From: Acidobacteriaceae bacterium
GTDB lineage: Bacteria > Acidobacteriota > Terriglobia > Terriglobales > Acidobacteriaceae
Reading direction: 5' to 3'
DNA length: 47,537 nucleotides
NCBI GenBank assembly: GCA_003166855.1
Contig: PMUM01000083.1
Coordinates: 32,481 to 80,017, forward strand
Shown piece after piece: positions 35,414-43,748 of the stretch. Both the position numbers and the translations under genes were made by a program. How positions within the stretch are numbered: the stretch's first letter is position 1; each line of letters starts with the position of its first letter. The notes under the pieces were generated by a model. That model saw only the letters and a program-made list of their open reading frames with translations. It ran no database searches and was not told where the DNA came from.

Positions 35414-35851
35414 TCAGGTCGCGTCGGACCACGATGTTCTTAAGCGGGTGACCGTTCCCATGGTATCGGCGGCGACCAACGTCCTTAGATTTTCTATGAG
35501 GTCATCCAACGTGGTGTTTGGGCCAAAATACCCGTCCACAAACACCAATTCAGATTGCGAAACCGAAGCATGGCCAGCAAGGAGCACGACAGGAACGTCG
35601 GGCACCAAGAATTTCAGTTCCTCGGCGAGCTGAGAACCCGTCATTACCGGGATATCGTAATCCAGAAGCGCCAGGTCGATCGCGAAGTTCTTGCACACTC
35701 CGCGCGCTTCCACTGGGTCATTGGCCGTGGTCACGCCGAATCCACATTCCTCGAGGACCGCGGTTAAGAATCGGCTCGATCTCAGATTGTCGTCCACATA
35801 AAGCACCACCGGTGGCTGCCGATGCATTGGGTTTCTGTTTGCAGCTTCCAT
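35414..35851 (-). CDS. Degenerate stand-alone receiver protein
   Basis: A 145-residue single-domain receiver with acidic pocket VLYVDDNLR and phosphoacceptor in LALLDYDIPVM. The usual Thr/Ser after strand 4 is Ala (VVLLAGHAS) and the usual Lys after strand 5 is missing (DGYFGPNTT). It may therefore be phosphorylated but not switch in the normal way, or be a phosphorylation-independent pseudo-receiver. The start may be Met8 (MHRQPPV). It sits between the secretin and the S53 protease, with a weak array at 35921-35952 in the right direction. Confidence 0.8.
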   Translation of the reverse strand: MEAANRNPMHRQPPVVLYVDDNLRSSRFLTAVLEECGFGVTTANDPVEARGVCKNFAIDLALLDYDIPVMTGSQLAEELKFLVPDVPVVLLAGHASVSQSELVFVDGYFGPNTTLDDLIENLRTLVAADTMGTVTRLRTSWSDAT

Positions 35852-35920
35852 AAGGACCTCGGGACAAGTATTTGCCTTTCCTGATGTACGCAGTCTTCCG
35901 CTCTACTTGCACCCGAGTTT

Positions 35921-35952
35921 GTTAAGTGTTTCCTAAGTTTCGTAAGCCTCTG
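35921..35952 (-). promoter_or_regulatory. Weak phased array toward the degenerate receiver
   Basis: GTTAA (35921), CCTAA (35932, 11 bases on) and GTAAG (35942, 10 bases on). Spacing and cores are less regular than in the other arrays, so this one could be chance. Confidence 0.35.
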
Positions 35953-35995
35953 CACACTGGCCCCCAAAGGGGAGCCGTCTGACGAGAGAACTGGC

Positions 35996-36039
35996 GTTAC
36001 ATATTCTTTACGTAATCATCACTAACCCTTTACGCAAGG
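35996..36039 (+). promoter_or_regulatory. Four-unit 11-bp array toward the S53 protease
   Basis: GTTAC (35996), TTTAC (36007), ATCAC (36018) and TTTAC (36029) in exact 11-base phase. The last unit, TTTACGCAAG, is identical over ten bases to the last unit of the array before the Spy-like gene. Confidence 0.62.
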
Positions 36040-36227
36040 TATGTATAGAACCCGCATCTTGGTCTTTGAGCGGAGTTTCAGATCTGACATCTACTCGGAG
36101 CAGTCAAAAGTCAGGATTGAGCTTCGTTTGGACAAGGCTATGGCGCCGCCACACGAAGTGCCTCTCTTGGCTTTTTCCAGCGCGGTAGCGTGCCTGCGGA
36201 TCAGTTCGCATCAGAAGAAAGACGTTT

Positions 36228-39041
36228 ATGCGTCATACAAATCAACGCGGTCGGGGAGCAATCTGGTTGGCGGCAGCTCTCTTTCTTTGCTCACAGGTGT
36301 CCGGCGCTCAGCAGGAGCCACCCACAAGGATTACAACGATCGACAATTCGGTACGAGTAACGATCTCCGTGACGCCGCCGATGGCAAGGCCCGCAAACGA
36401 TGTTGGGGTTGTGCCTGGCTCCATGTCTCTATCCGGTATCAGCCTGGTTTTCCGCCGTTCCTCTGGGCAGGAAACCCAACTGCAAGTCCTCATCTCGGCA
36501 CAGCAGGATCCGGCCTCAGCGATGTATCACAACTGGCTCACTCCGGAGCAATTCGCCGGCGCCTTTGGAATGGCTCAAAGCGACATTGCTAAGGTGTCGG
36601 CGTGGCTCAGCCAGCAAGGATTTTCGGTAGATGGCGTTTCTCACAGCAAGAATCGGATCTATTTCTCGGGAACCGTCGGCCAGGTGAACCAGGTCTTCGA
36701 CACAGAGTTGCATTACTACAATGTCAATGGAGTAAAGCAATATGCTCCATCCAAGAACATCACTGTGCCGGCGGCGCTTGCTTCAGTAACGGAAATGATC
36801 GCGAATCTCTCAAGCTTTCGTCCGAAGCCGCACGTGCGGTTTCGAAAGAAGTTTACTTCCAGCCAGTCGGGCGACCACTTCCTTACTCCGAAGGACATCG
36901 ATACCATTTACGACATCACGAAAGCCTATAACGCTGGCTATACGGGAAGCGGTCAGTCGATTGCCATCGTCGGTCAATCCGAGGTCTACGTATCGGACAT
37001 TGAGAATTTTCAAAATGCGGCTGGGCTAACAGTCAAAGACCCGACGCTAGTACTCGTGCCCGATTCTGGGAGTGCTGCAGTCAGCTCGGGGGACGAAGCC
37101 GAGTCCGATCTTGACCTGGAGTACTCGGGCGGTATCGGCACCGGCGCAACCATCTATTTCGTTTATGTAGGGAACAATACGAGCTACAGCGTCTGGGACT
37201 CGATCAACTACGCTGTAGATACGAGAATTGCTCCAATCATTAGTGCCAGTTATGGGGATTGTGAAACCGACCTTGGGTCAAGCAATTACGCGACGCTCAA
37301 TGCTATTCTTGAGCAAGCTGCAGCCCAGGGGCAGACCATGATCGCCGCCGCGGGCGATAATGGCTCGACGGACTGCTTCGGTTACTCCAATCTGACCAAC
37401 TCTGAACAAGAGGCATTAGCTGTCGATTTTCCGGCAAGTAGCCAGTATGTAACCGGGATGGGGGGAACGGAATTTCCCTCTGCGGACGTGACCGCCTCAA
37501 ACACCACCTATTGGGCCTCCGCCAATGGCAGCGACGTAATCAGTTCGGCGCTTTCCTACATTCCCGAGCAGGTGTGGAATGATGATTCCTCCCTGAGCAG
37601 CCAGTCCTCGGTGACTCAGCTTTCCTCGGGTGGCGGCGGAATCAGTACGCTAACGGCCAGGCCGAGTTGGCAAACCGGCGTGACCGGAATTCCCTCCGGC
37701 AGTTACCGCCTGGTGCCGGACATTTCCCTCGACGCCTCGCCGAACAATGCAGGTTATCTTTTCTGTTCCAGTGATTCCAGCGCCACCGGAATCACTGGAA
37801 GTTGTTCGAATGGCTTTCGCGACAGCAATGACGAATATCTCACTGTGGCTGGAGGCACCAGCTTCGACGCCCCGATCTTTTCCGGAATGGTCGCCATCAT
37901 CAATCAGAAGCTGAACTCAACAGGACAGGGAGTCATTAATTCGACGCTTTACAGTCTTGCCGCCGACTCGAGTACCTACGCTTCAGCTTTTCATGACATC
38001 ACCAGTGGTGGGAACGAATGTGCGGCAGGCTCTAGCTACTGTTCAAGCGCAGGCGAATCCGAGTACTTTGCCGGAACTGGATACGACGAAGCCTCAGGCT
38101 TAGGGTCTGTCGATTTCTATAACCTCCTGACAGCGTGGCCGACAACGACGTCGTCGTCGTTGGATGCGTCGCTGACGACCCTCTCGGCTGCGACTACTTC
38201 GCCGGCATCGGGAGCAAACGACACCGTCACAATCACAGTGGCCTCCGCGTCAAGCTCGCTGCTAACAACTCCGACTGGCACGCTGAGCCTTGCGGTCGAC
38301 GGTACGAGCGAGAACCCTTCTCTCGCACTCTCGAACGGGTCCGCGACGTACACATTTTTTTCGACGACTGCGGGTTCTCACGTGATCACTGCGACCTATT
38401 CCGGCGATGCAACGTATGCCAACTCAACCGGTACGCTGGTAGTGACGGTAGGCGGCACGTCCGCCAGTGGGAGCTTCACCCTTTCGGCGACGAACGTGAC
38501 AGTCTCCGACGGCAGCTCGGGCACTTCGACGATAACCGTCACTCCCAGCAACGGCTACACCGGAACAATCGGGTGGTCGGTGTCCACGAACGCCTCGCTC
38601 TCAAATGCGTGCTATTCCATTTCAAATCTACCAGTGTCTAGCTCGAGCGCCACCACGACGGCCATGACGATTTATACGACTGCCTCAGCGTGCTCGAGCG
38701 CATCCATGCGAGGGACAAGCGGGAAGCGCAAATTTGTGGGCGCGAGCTCGATAGGCTCTGGCAATGAGCCGACGTTGCCGATGTCACAGCGACAGCTCGT
38801 TAGTTTCGGCCTCGTGATCGTCTTGTTGGCGGAAATACTCAGACGACGCCCGCGCAGATTGTGTACCTACGCTGGAATTCTGGTTATGGTGCTCAGTCTC
38901 GGATCCATGGGCTGCGGTTCCGGATCTTCATCGAGTTCTTCCGACGCAACCAAGGGGACCTACACGCTGACTGTCGTTGGCACCGATACATCATCGTCAT
39001 CCATAACAGCATCGACGACGATGACGCTCACCATCGACTGA
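36228..39041 (+). CDS. Kumamolisin-like S53 peptidase with Ig-like domain and membrane hairpin
   Basis: A 937-residue exported protease. Signal peptide (AIWLAAALFLCSQVSGAQQ), pro-kumamolisin domain about 35-195 (TPEQFAGAFGMAQSDIAKV), then the catalytic S53 domain with ESDLD (Glu292, Asp296), SYGDCETD carrying the likely oxyanion Asp, and GGTSFDAP (Ser545). The calcium-binding end HDITSGGN...GYDEASGLG is present. These enzymes are secreted, acid-active serine-carboxyl peptidases matured by self-cleavage. After an Ig-like repeat (PTGTLSLAVDG...ATYSGDATYANS) comes a beta domain interrupted by two hydrophobic helices separated by RRRPRR, then a final beta stretch. An array at 35996-36039 lies upstream. 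Confidence 0.9.
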   Translation: MRHTNQRGRGAIWLAAALFLCSQVSGAQQEPPTRITTIDNSVRVTISVTPPMARPANDVGVVPGSMSLSGISLVFRRSSGQETQLQVLISAQQDPASAMYHNWLTPEQFAGAFGMAQSDIAKVSAWLSQQGFSVDGVSHSKNRIYFSGTVGQVNQVFDTELHYYNVNGVKQYAPSKNITVPAALASVTEMIANLSSFRPKPHVRFRKKFTSSQSGDHFLTPKDIDTIYDITKAYNAGYTGSGQSIAIVGQSEVYVSDIENFQNAAGLTVKDPTLVLVPDSGSAAVSSGDEAESDLDLEYSGGIGTGATIYFVYVGNNTSYSVWDSINYAVDTRIAPIISASYGDCETDLGSSNYATLNAILEQAAAQGQTMIAAAGDNGSTDCFGYSNLTNSEQEALAVDFPASSQYVTGMGGTEFPSADVTASNTTYWASANGSDVISSALSYIPEQVWNDDSSLSSQSSVTQLSSGGGGISTLTARPSWQTGVTGIPSGSYRLVPDISLDASPNNAGYLFCSSDSSATGITGSCSNGFRDSNDEYLTVAGGTSFDAPIFSGMVAIINQKLNSTGQGVINSTLYSLAADSSTYASAFHDITSGGNECAAGSSYCSSAGESEYFAGTGYDEASGLGSVDFYNLLTAWPTTTSSSLDASLTTLSAATTSPASGANDTVTITVASASSSLLTTPTGTLSLAVDGTSENPSLALSNGSATYTFFSTTAGSHVITATYSGDATYANSTGTLVVTVGGTSASGSFTLSATNVTVSDGSSGTSTITVTPSNGYTGTIGWSVSTNASLSNACYSISNLPVSSSSATTTAMTIYTTASACSSASMRGTSGKRKFVGASSIGSGNEPTLPMSQRQLVSFGLVIVLLAEILRRRPRRLCTYAGILVMVLSLGSMGCGSGSSSSSSDATKGTYTLTVVGTDTSSSSITASTTMTLTID

Positions 39042-39136
39042 GCGATCGCGGCCGAAGTGGGATGGAGTTGCGGACAGAACTGTTCGACGTACCAGATCGG
39101 ATTGAACGCCCAAGAGATCGTTTAGGGGTTAGGGCT

Positions 39137-40237
39137 ATGACCAAACTCACTGCGAACTTTCTCGGAGTGCTTTTGCTCGCGCAAGTAGTGTTCGCGCAAG
39201 AAAGCCGCGAGAAGGTGCATGTCGATGATGTAGAGCGCACGTACGTAGTACGGCTTCCAAAGGGCTACAACTCTCAGCAGCGTTATCCCGTTGTGCTCCT
39301 GCTTCACGCCATGAATCAGAATGCCGATGATATGGAACGGCTGACGCAGTTTGATGATCTTGCAGATAAGAACGGCGTTATCGCAATCTATCCAAGTGCC
39401 CTTCACGGGCGCTGGAATATTGGTGTACGTCCAGAGCTGAACGATCCAATGGCGCGGCGCGGCGGCGGGCCGGGAAGTACCGGAGGAGGATGGCCTGGGA
39501 GCGGGTATCCCGGAGGTGGCAACTGGCCAGGAGGAGGATATCCGAGCGGAGGTGGTGGATATCCAGGAGGCGGACGCCCGGGAGGACAACAAGGAGGACA
39601 GAATACCCCTCCCGGACCGCCGCCACCGGATCTTGACAAGAAGCTGCCCGGAGCAGACGATCTTGCTTTCTTTAACCTCATGCTTGACGATGTTTCCTCC
39701 AAGTTTTCGGTGGACACGTCGCGAATCTATGCCACTGGACTTTCCGAAGGAGGGCTCATGGCCTTTCGAATCGGATGTGCTCTGGCGGACCGCTTGGCAG
39801 CGATCGCGCCGGTAGGGGCGGCAATGCCGAAAACAATGACATGCTTGCCCTCGCGCCCGATGCCAGTGGTGATGATCAACGGAAAGTCGGATCCGATTGT
39901 GCCTTTTGGGGGTGGCAGGGCGCACAACTTGGATCTATCAACCATTTCTGTGGAAGACAGCGCAAAGATGTGGGCCAAGATCAATCGCTGCTCGGAGAAA
40001 CCGAATCGATCCAAAGTTGCTCCACGGGATAAAGGCGGTACCGAAATGAATGTGGATACATACGGAGATTGTCAGAAGAGTGCAAAGGTTTTGCTCTACG
40101 GTCTGAAAGGCACCGGGAACACTTGGCCGAGTGGCGAGCAGTATGCGTCGGAGCGGGAAGTCGGAAAAACCAGCCATGATATCGACGCCAATCAACTGAT
40201 TTGGAGCTTCTTGGGCGAGCACCGCCTGGAGCAGTAA
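39137..40237 (+). CDS. LpqC/PHB-depolymerase-like esterase with Gly-rich insertion
   Basis: About 366 residues from ATG 39137, where a signal peptide begins (LTANFLGVLLLAQVVFAQ); the ORF track start at 38861 overlaps the protease gene and is wrong. Alpha/beta-hydrolase features: VVLLLHAMNQNADDM oxyanion loop, nucleophile GLSEGG (Ser203), Asp in NGKSDPIVPF and His in TSHDIDANQ. The family includes polyhydroxybutyrate depolymerase-like and feruloyl esterases. Between the first strands and the nucleophile lies a low-complexity run of about 55 residues built of GGG, PGG and YPGG units. Such an insert is not part of the fold and may be a surface linker. It follows the protease by 95 bases. Confidence 0.85.
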   Translation: MTKLTANFLGVLLLAQVVFAQESREKVHVDDVERTYVVRLPKGYNSQQRYPVVLLLHAMNQNADDMERLTQFDDLADKNGVIAIYPSALHGRWNIGVRPELNDPMARRGGGPGSTGGGWPGSGYPGGGNWPGGGYPSGGGGYPGGGRPGGQQGGQNTPPGPPPPDLDKKLPGADDLAFFNLMLDDVSSKFSVDTSRIYATGLSEGGLMAFRIGCALADRLAAIAPVGAAMPKTMTCLPSRPMPVVMINGKSDPIVPFGGGRAHNLDLSTISVEDSAKMWAKINRCSEKPNRSKVAPRDKGGTEMNVDTYGDCQKSAKVLLYGLKGTGNTWPSGEQYASEREVGKTSHDIDANQLIWSFLGEHRLEQ

Positions 40238-40297
40238 ACTTCGGATCTCGGAACTAAAACCGGGATAATCGTTTGCGCGGACAATGGGAACTCGCCC

Positions 40298-40675
40298 ATG
40301 CCAAAGAGCACAATTAGCTTCGACACGGTGCGCGAGATCGGCTTGGCGCTGCCCGGAGTGGAGGCGAGCACCGCCTACGGGTCACCCGCGCTCAAGGTCG
40401 GTGAAAAACTTCTGGCATGTGTGCCTACTCACCGTTCGGCTGAGCCGGGGTCGCTTGTGGTTCGCGTTGGCTTCGACGACCGCGCCGAACTGCTCGCAGC
40501 CGCTCCCGATGTTTACTACGTGACCGATCACTATCTCGGGTACACCGCCGTGCTGGTTCGCATGTCCCGCGTCACGCCCGATGTCCTGCGCGACTTGTTC
40601 GGCATGGCTCACAAGTTCGTGACCGCCGACGTGGCACGCCGTTCTCCATCGCGCCGCCGACGCAAGCCTGTCTGA
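40298..40675 (+). CDS. MmcQ/YjbR family protein
   Basis: A 125-residue cytosolic protein of the YjbR (DUF419) double-wing fold: REIGLALPGVEASTAYGSPALKVGEKLLACV, then VVRVGFDDRAELLAAAPDVYYVTDHYLGYTAVLVRM. Members resemble DNA-binding folds but function is unknown. The C terminus is a basic tail (RRSPSRRRRKPV), which might bind nucleic acid. It starts 60 bases after the esterase. Confidence 0.8.
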   Translation: MPKSTISFDTVREIGLALPGVEASTAYGSPALKVGEKLLACVPTHRSAEPGSLVVRVGFDDRAELLAAAPDVYYVTDHYLGYTAVLVRMSRVTPDVLRDLFGMAHKFVTADVARRSPSRRRRKPV

Positions 40676-40861
40676 TTCTGGCTGGCTTCCGAGTAATCCG
40701 AGAGCGACGGACCTTTAGCTGCTACGGAAAGCGCACTAGCAGAATGGCAGCGGAAACATAGGAGGCGACGACGAAGCGAGAACGGGCAGTCAAGGTTGGT
40801 GGTGGTATCGCTCTTTTGCGCTGTCGTCTACCCTTGCAGCACCGCAGCGGGAGACTGGCAG

Positions 40862-42121
40862 TTATGATCCTTGGAATGCGTTCGCCATGAGATCCTGTTC
40901 TCCCTTTGGAATGTTCAGCCGGATTGCTTCCTCACGCCAGCCGGCAACTGCGTCCTGCACTTGCTTCAACAAATCTGCCGCTTCGTGCGGGTTCAATCCA
41001 TAATCCTGGGACGCCTCCATGGCGATCGAAACATCGCAGGCAGTCTCCACCTCGTTGATCGCCAGCGTCAATTCCCGCCGATCGACCGAGGGATTGATGT
41101 CGTAAGCAGGCGAGAGTCGGACCCCACCTACGTCGATAAAGAACCCGTGGTTGCGAAGGTGATCGTCCGTGTTGTGAATAAGGATGTTGAACAGCACCCG
41201 TCGAAACAATTGAATGCAGTCCGCGCGTGTGTCGGCACCGCGCGATTGCAATAGATCAACCAGTTCGAGATAGCTTGCTCCTGGTTCGCCATCAGTATGC
41301 TGAGTCAAAGTCATGGCGGAAATGAACGCCAGCCGGCCTCCCCTTGTCGTGCGGTCGAAACGCTTCACCAGAAACGTGGTGTAGGGACTCTCCGGGAAGC
41401 GGAGGGGTCTGGCATCGGGGACAATGATCCCCGCCTTTCTCGCGAGGCTGTGAGCGACGAGTTCCCATCGGCCCATATCGCGAGTGTCGTTTCTACTGGG
41501 GAATTTTGCCATGCATAACATCCCGGCTTCATCCCGCACCGATGCTTTCGGTCGGGCTCCTCCCAGGGAAGATCCGGGTGCGAACAGTTGTGTCAGCCAT
41601 TTTTCATAGAGGGGATTGTCTTCGTCGTCGATGTGCTTCTCAAATTGCAGACTGGCTGCCTGTAACTCACGCAGGGACGTCAGAGGTGGGGCCGCAAATT
41701 GCGTGTCGCTGTCGATGAAGGTTGTATTGCTGGACTCTCGAAAGCGCAATGCGCCCAAGCGAGTTTCGTCGTGAACACCGAGCAGAAAATCCCACTCGGT
41801 CAGGGCTCTCGGTTTGCGTTTTTCGTGGCGCGCGCGCGCGTTTTCGCTGCGCTGCATGAGCACTCTTCCCCAGCGGTCCGGGGCGGAGTCGAGGAATATG
41901 CCAAAATTCTTGCGCTGCGGCGCGGGGTACTGATGACCGGCTGCTAGAGCAAGGTCTGGATCGAAGGAGAAGACTTCCGGTTGTTCTAACCAGGCGCGGT
42001 CATATTCGAAGGAGAAGACTTCCCCCGAGCCGCTTTGCTGGCGATGAAGCTGGCCCATGAGAACTGGATGGCCAAACCGCTCTAGATCAATGCACGCATC
42101 GACTGTATCGAGACCTGCCAT
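40862..42121 (-). CDS. hipA: HipA-type serine/threonine kinase toxin
   Basis: A 419-residue HipA kinase. It has an N-terminal HipA domain (about 1-110), a Gly-rich P-loop-like motif (PGSSLGGARPKA), Lys in FLVKRFDR, catalytic NTDDHLRNHGF and the metal-binding LSPAYDINPS. HipA toxins phosphorylate glutamyl-tRNA synthetase in E. coli and cause growth arrest; the substrate here is not known. Its start overlaps the hipB stop in a TAATG arrangement, giving tight coupling. All key residues appear intact, so the toxin is probably active when free of antitoxin. Confidence 0.92.
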   Translation of the reverse strand: MAGLDTVDACIDLERFGHPVLMGQLHRQQSGSGEVFSFEYDRAWLEQPEVFSFDPDLALAAGHQYPAPQRKNFGIFLDSAPDRWGRVLMQRSENARARHEKRKPRALTEWDFLLGVHDETRLGALRFRESSNTTFIDSDTQFAAPPLTSLRELQAASLQFEKHIDDEDNPLYEKWLTQLFAPGSSLGGARPKASVRDEAGMLCMAKFPSRNDTRDMGRWELVAHSLARKAGIIVPDARPLRFPESPYTTFLVKRFDRTTRGGRLAFISAMTLTQHTDGEPGASYLELVDLLQSRGADTRADCIQLFRRVLFNILIHNTDDHLRNHGFFIDVGGVRLSPAYDINPSVDRRELTLAINEVETACDVSIAMEASQDYGLNPHEAADLLKQVQDAVAGWREEAIRLNIPKGEQDLMANAFQGS

Positions 42122-42486
42122 TAAGAGGTTTCCTTTGGCTTGTTCACGCTGTCAACTGATGGACTCGGGGATGACGGACGTTTCGGAGCGCGCCGTTTCG
42201 GCGATAAGGCGGTGTCTTGTAATTTTCGACCCAGCGGGTCGTCCACGGCCAGTTTCGCGAGATCCTCTTCGAGGCGCAGCACCTGCATCACCCGTGCGTA
42301 AATTCCAAGTGCGACTGCCGAATCTCCTTTTTCCACTCTCGACAAAGTCTTTCGGGAAATGCCGGCGCGCTGGGCCACCATTTCCGCCGAGTATCTGCGA
42401 CGGAGGCGGGCCAGCTTCAAGTTCTCCCCGTAGCCTCGCAAGAGGCGGGAAACTCGAGGTAGCAGTGATGGTTTGGTTCTAGCCAT
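42121..42486 (-). CDS. hipB: HipB-type antitoxin, XRE helix-turn-helix
   Basis: A 121-residue DNA-binding protein. The XRE-type helix-turn-helix spans about 20-80 (LARLRRRYSAEMVAQRAGISRKTLSRVEKGDSAVALGIYARVMQVL) and is followed by a charged, proline-containing tail that would be flexible. As in other hipBA modules it lies directly before the toxin and likely represses the shared promoter. It is longer than E. coli HipB because of the tail. Confidence 0.9.
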   Translation of the reverse strand: MARTKPSLLPRVSRLLRGYGENLKLARLRRRYSAEMVAQRAGISRKTLSRVEKGDSAVALGIYARVMQVLRLEEDLAKLAVDDPLGRKLQDTALSPKRRAPKRPSSPSPSVDSVNKPKETS

Positions 42487-42888
42487 AATGGGTCTTAGCT
42501 TACCCAGGTTGTCGCACTATTGCAACTGATATGACACATTGAATCTTCCCGTGGTCTTAGCCTCTTCTGGACTTGGGGGGCTGTTTCGCTCTCCTCCCGG
42601 CTTTGCGGACCGCATGCATAGGCCAGTGGCGGCTAGTTGCGAACGATTGAGAAGCAATTCCGGATCATTTGGGGAGGAATTTTCCAGAGCTGAGGGACGG
42701 ATGTTACAAATCGGCCTTTTTGCGTCCGGCTATGTATGAAGGCATAAGTTCACGGCCTCGTCACCTCGGTGACGAAAGTTTTGGAGCGTGATGAGGCCAA
42801 GTGCATAAAATTCAGGAAAGGTACACTCCGCGAGCATTGCCAGCGTGATAGGCAGCGAGCTCAGAGCGTGTAACAGGTACATCGAGAA
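42487..42888. other. Intergenic region upstream of hipB
   Basis: No gene seen. A near-perfect palindrome TCGTCACC-TCG-GTGACGA-like hairpin (about 42759-42776) is present within GGCCTC...GAGGCC flanks. No hipB operator pattern of repeated palindromes was found. Confidence 0.4.
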
Positions 42889-43557
42889 ATGGGTGCACAA
42901 CCAACATTCGACACAGCCGAGCAATATAGGAGACTTTCGCGCGAATGGTTTAGAGAGCGGAGGCCGGACTCGCCTTTTATCCCACGCGACTGGGCAGACG
43001 ATCTAATAAAGGGAGCCGCCGGCTGGATTGAGAGCAGTGACATTCCTGAGTGGCTCCATCTCAGGATTGCAACTGTGCCCAACGTGCTGCTGCAACTTCC
43101 GAGGCCGGATAACCGTTGGGTTTTGCAATTTAGAGAGGTTTTCTTCGGGCCCTTTGATTTTCGTTTGGCTGGGTGGCGTGACGCGCACGATTTGATCAGC
43201 GCGCGTACAAAGTCGCTCGTTGGCAAGGTCAAATTGGAACAGACTGGAATGGCTGGCGAAGCGACACTCAGCGGTTCAGGCAGAAGCTGCGCGGATAGCT
43301 ATTCCGAGGCAGTGCGCAAGCGAATTGAACGCTGGATGAAAATGCTGATGCGACAGATGACGCCGAAAATGGCGGGGAATTTTCAAGATTGTTCGTGTTG
43401 GAAAACGGTCGGGTTCTTCTTTGGCCGAACACAGGTAGGGATTGCAAGTGCACCGCCCGTCTTGTGCTTTCGCATCTACTTCATTGGGGAGAAAGTGATT
43501 CGAGCGTTGCTAGGGGATCCACCTGTCAACATCGAACTTCCTCGAGACGGGAAATGA
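42889..43557 (+). CDS. Uncharacterised protein
   Basis: A 222-residue protein without signal peptide. Aromatic- and Arg-rich N terminus (QYRRLSREWFRERRPDSPFIPRDWADDL), a beta-like middle (WVLQFREVFFGPFDF) and Cys pair in FQDCSCW. I recognise no family. The frame is the longest in this part and its amino-acid make-up is protein-like, but the surroundings contain broken genes, so it may be a relic or lineage-specific gene. Confidence 0.5.
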   Translation: MGAQPTFDTAEQYRRLSREWFRERRPDSPFIPRDWADDLIKGAAGWIESSDIPEWLHLRIATVPNVLLQLPRPDNRWVLQFREVFFGPFDFRLAGWRDAHDLISARTKSLVGKVKLEQTGMAGEATLSGSGRSCADSYSEAVRKRIERWMKMLMRQMTPKMAGNFQDCSCWKTVGFFFGRTQVGIASAPPVLCFRIYFIGEKVIRALLGDPPVNIELPRDGK

Positions 43558-43748
43558 CGCGAGGGGCTGGAACAAGCCTTTCCTGGTGGGGAACAGCGAG
43601 CATGGAGAGCAGCGTGCGTGAACTTGAGCCAATCACCTTTCTGGTATCAGAGTCACTATTCAGGAACCACTTCTCAGAGAGCGGAGATCCAGCGAAAAGC
43701 AGTGCTTCCCGCTGTGTGGTCGACGACAAGAGCCTATCCGCCGACGGC

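Larger units (their letters stand above)
35852..36227. other. Divergent regulatory region
   Basis: A 376-base region between the degenerate receiver and the S53 protease. Two opposed arrays lie within it, repeating the arrangement between the NHL and DUF4397 genes. The ORF at 36041-36592 runs into the protease gene in another frame and is not believable. Confidence 0.55.

Noticed and set aside
36041-36592. 183-residue plus ORF overlapping the S53 start
   Set aside because: It runs through the signal peptide and propeptide of the protease in another frame; the protease frame is clearly coding.
39403-39717. Proline-rich minus ORF opposite the esterase
   Set aside because: It is the complement of the Gly-rich insert of the esterase.
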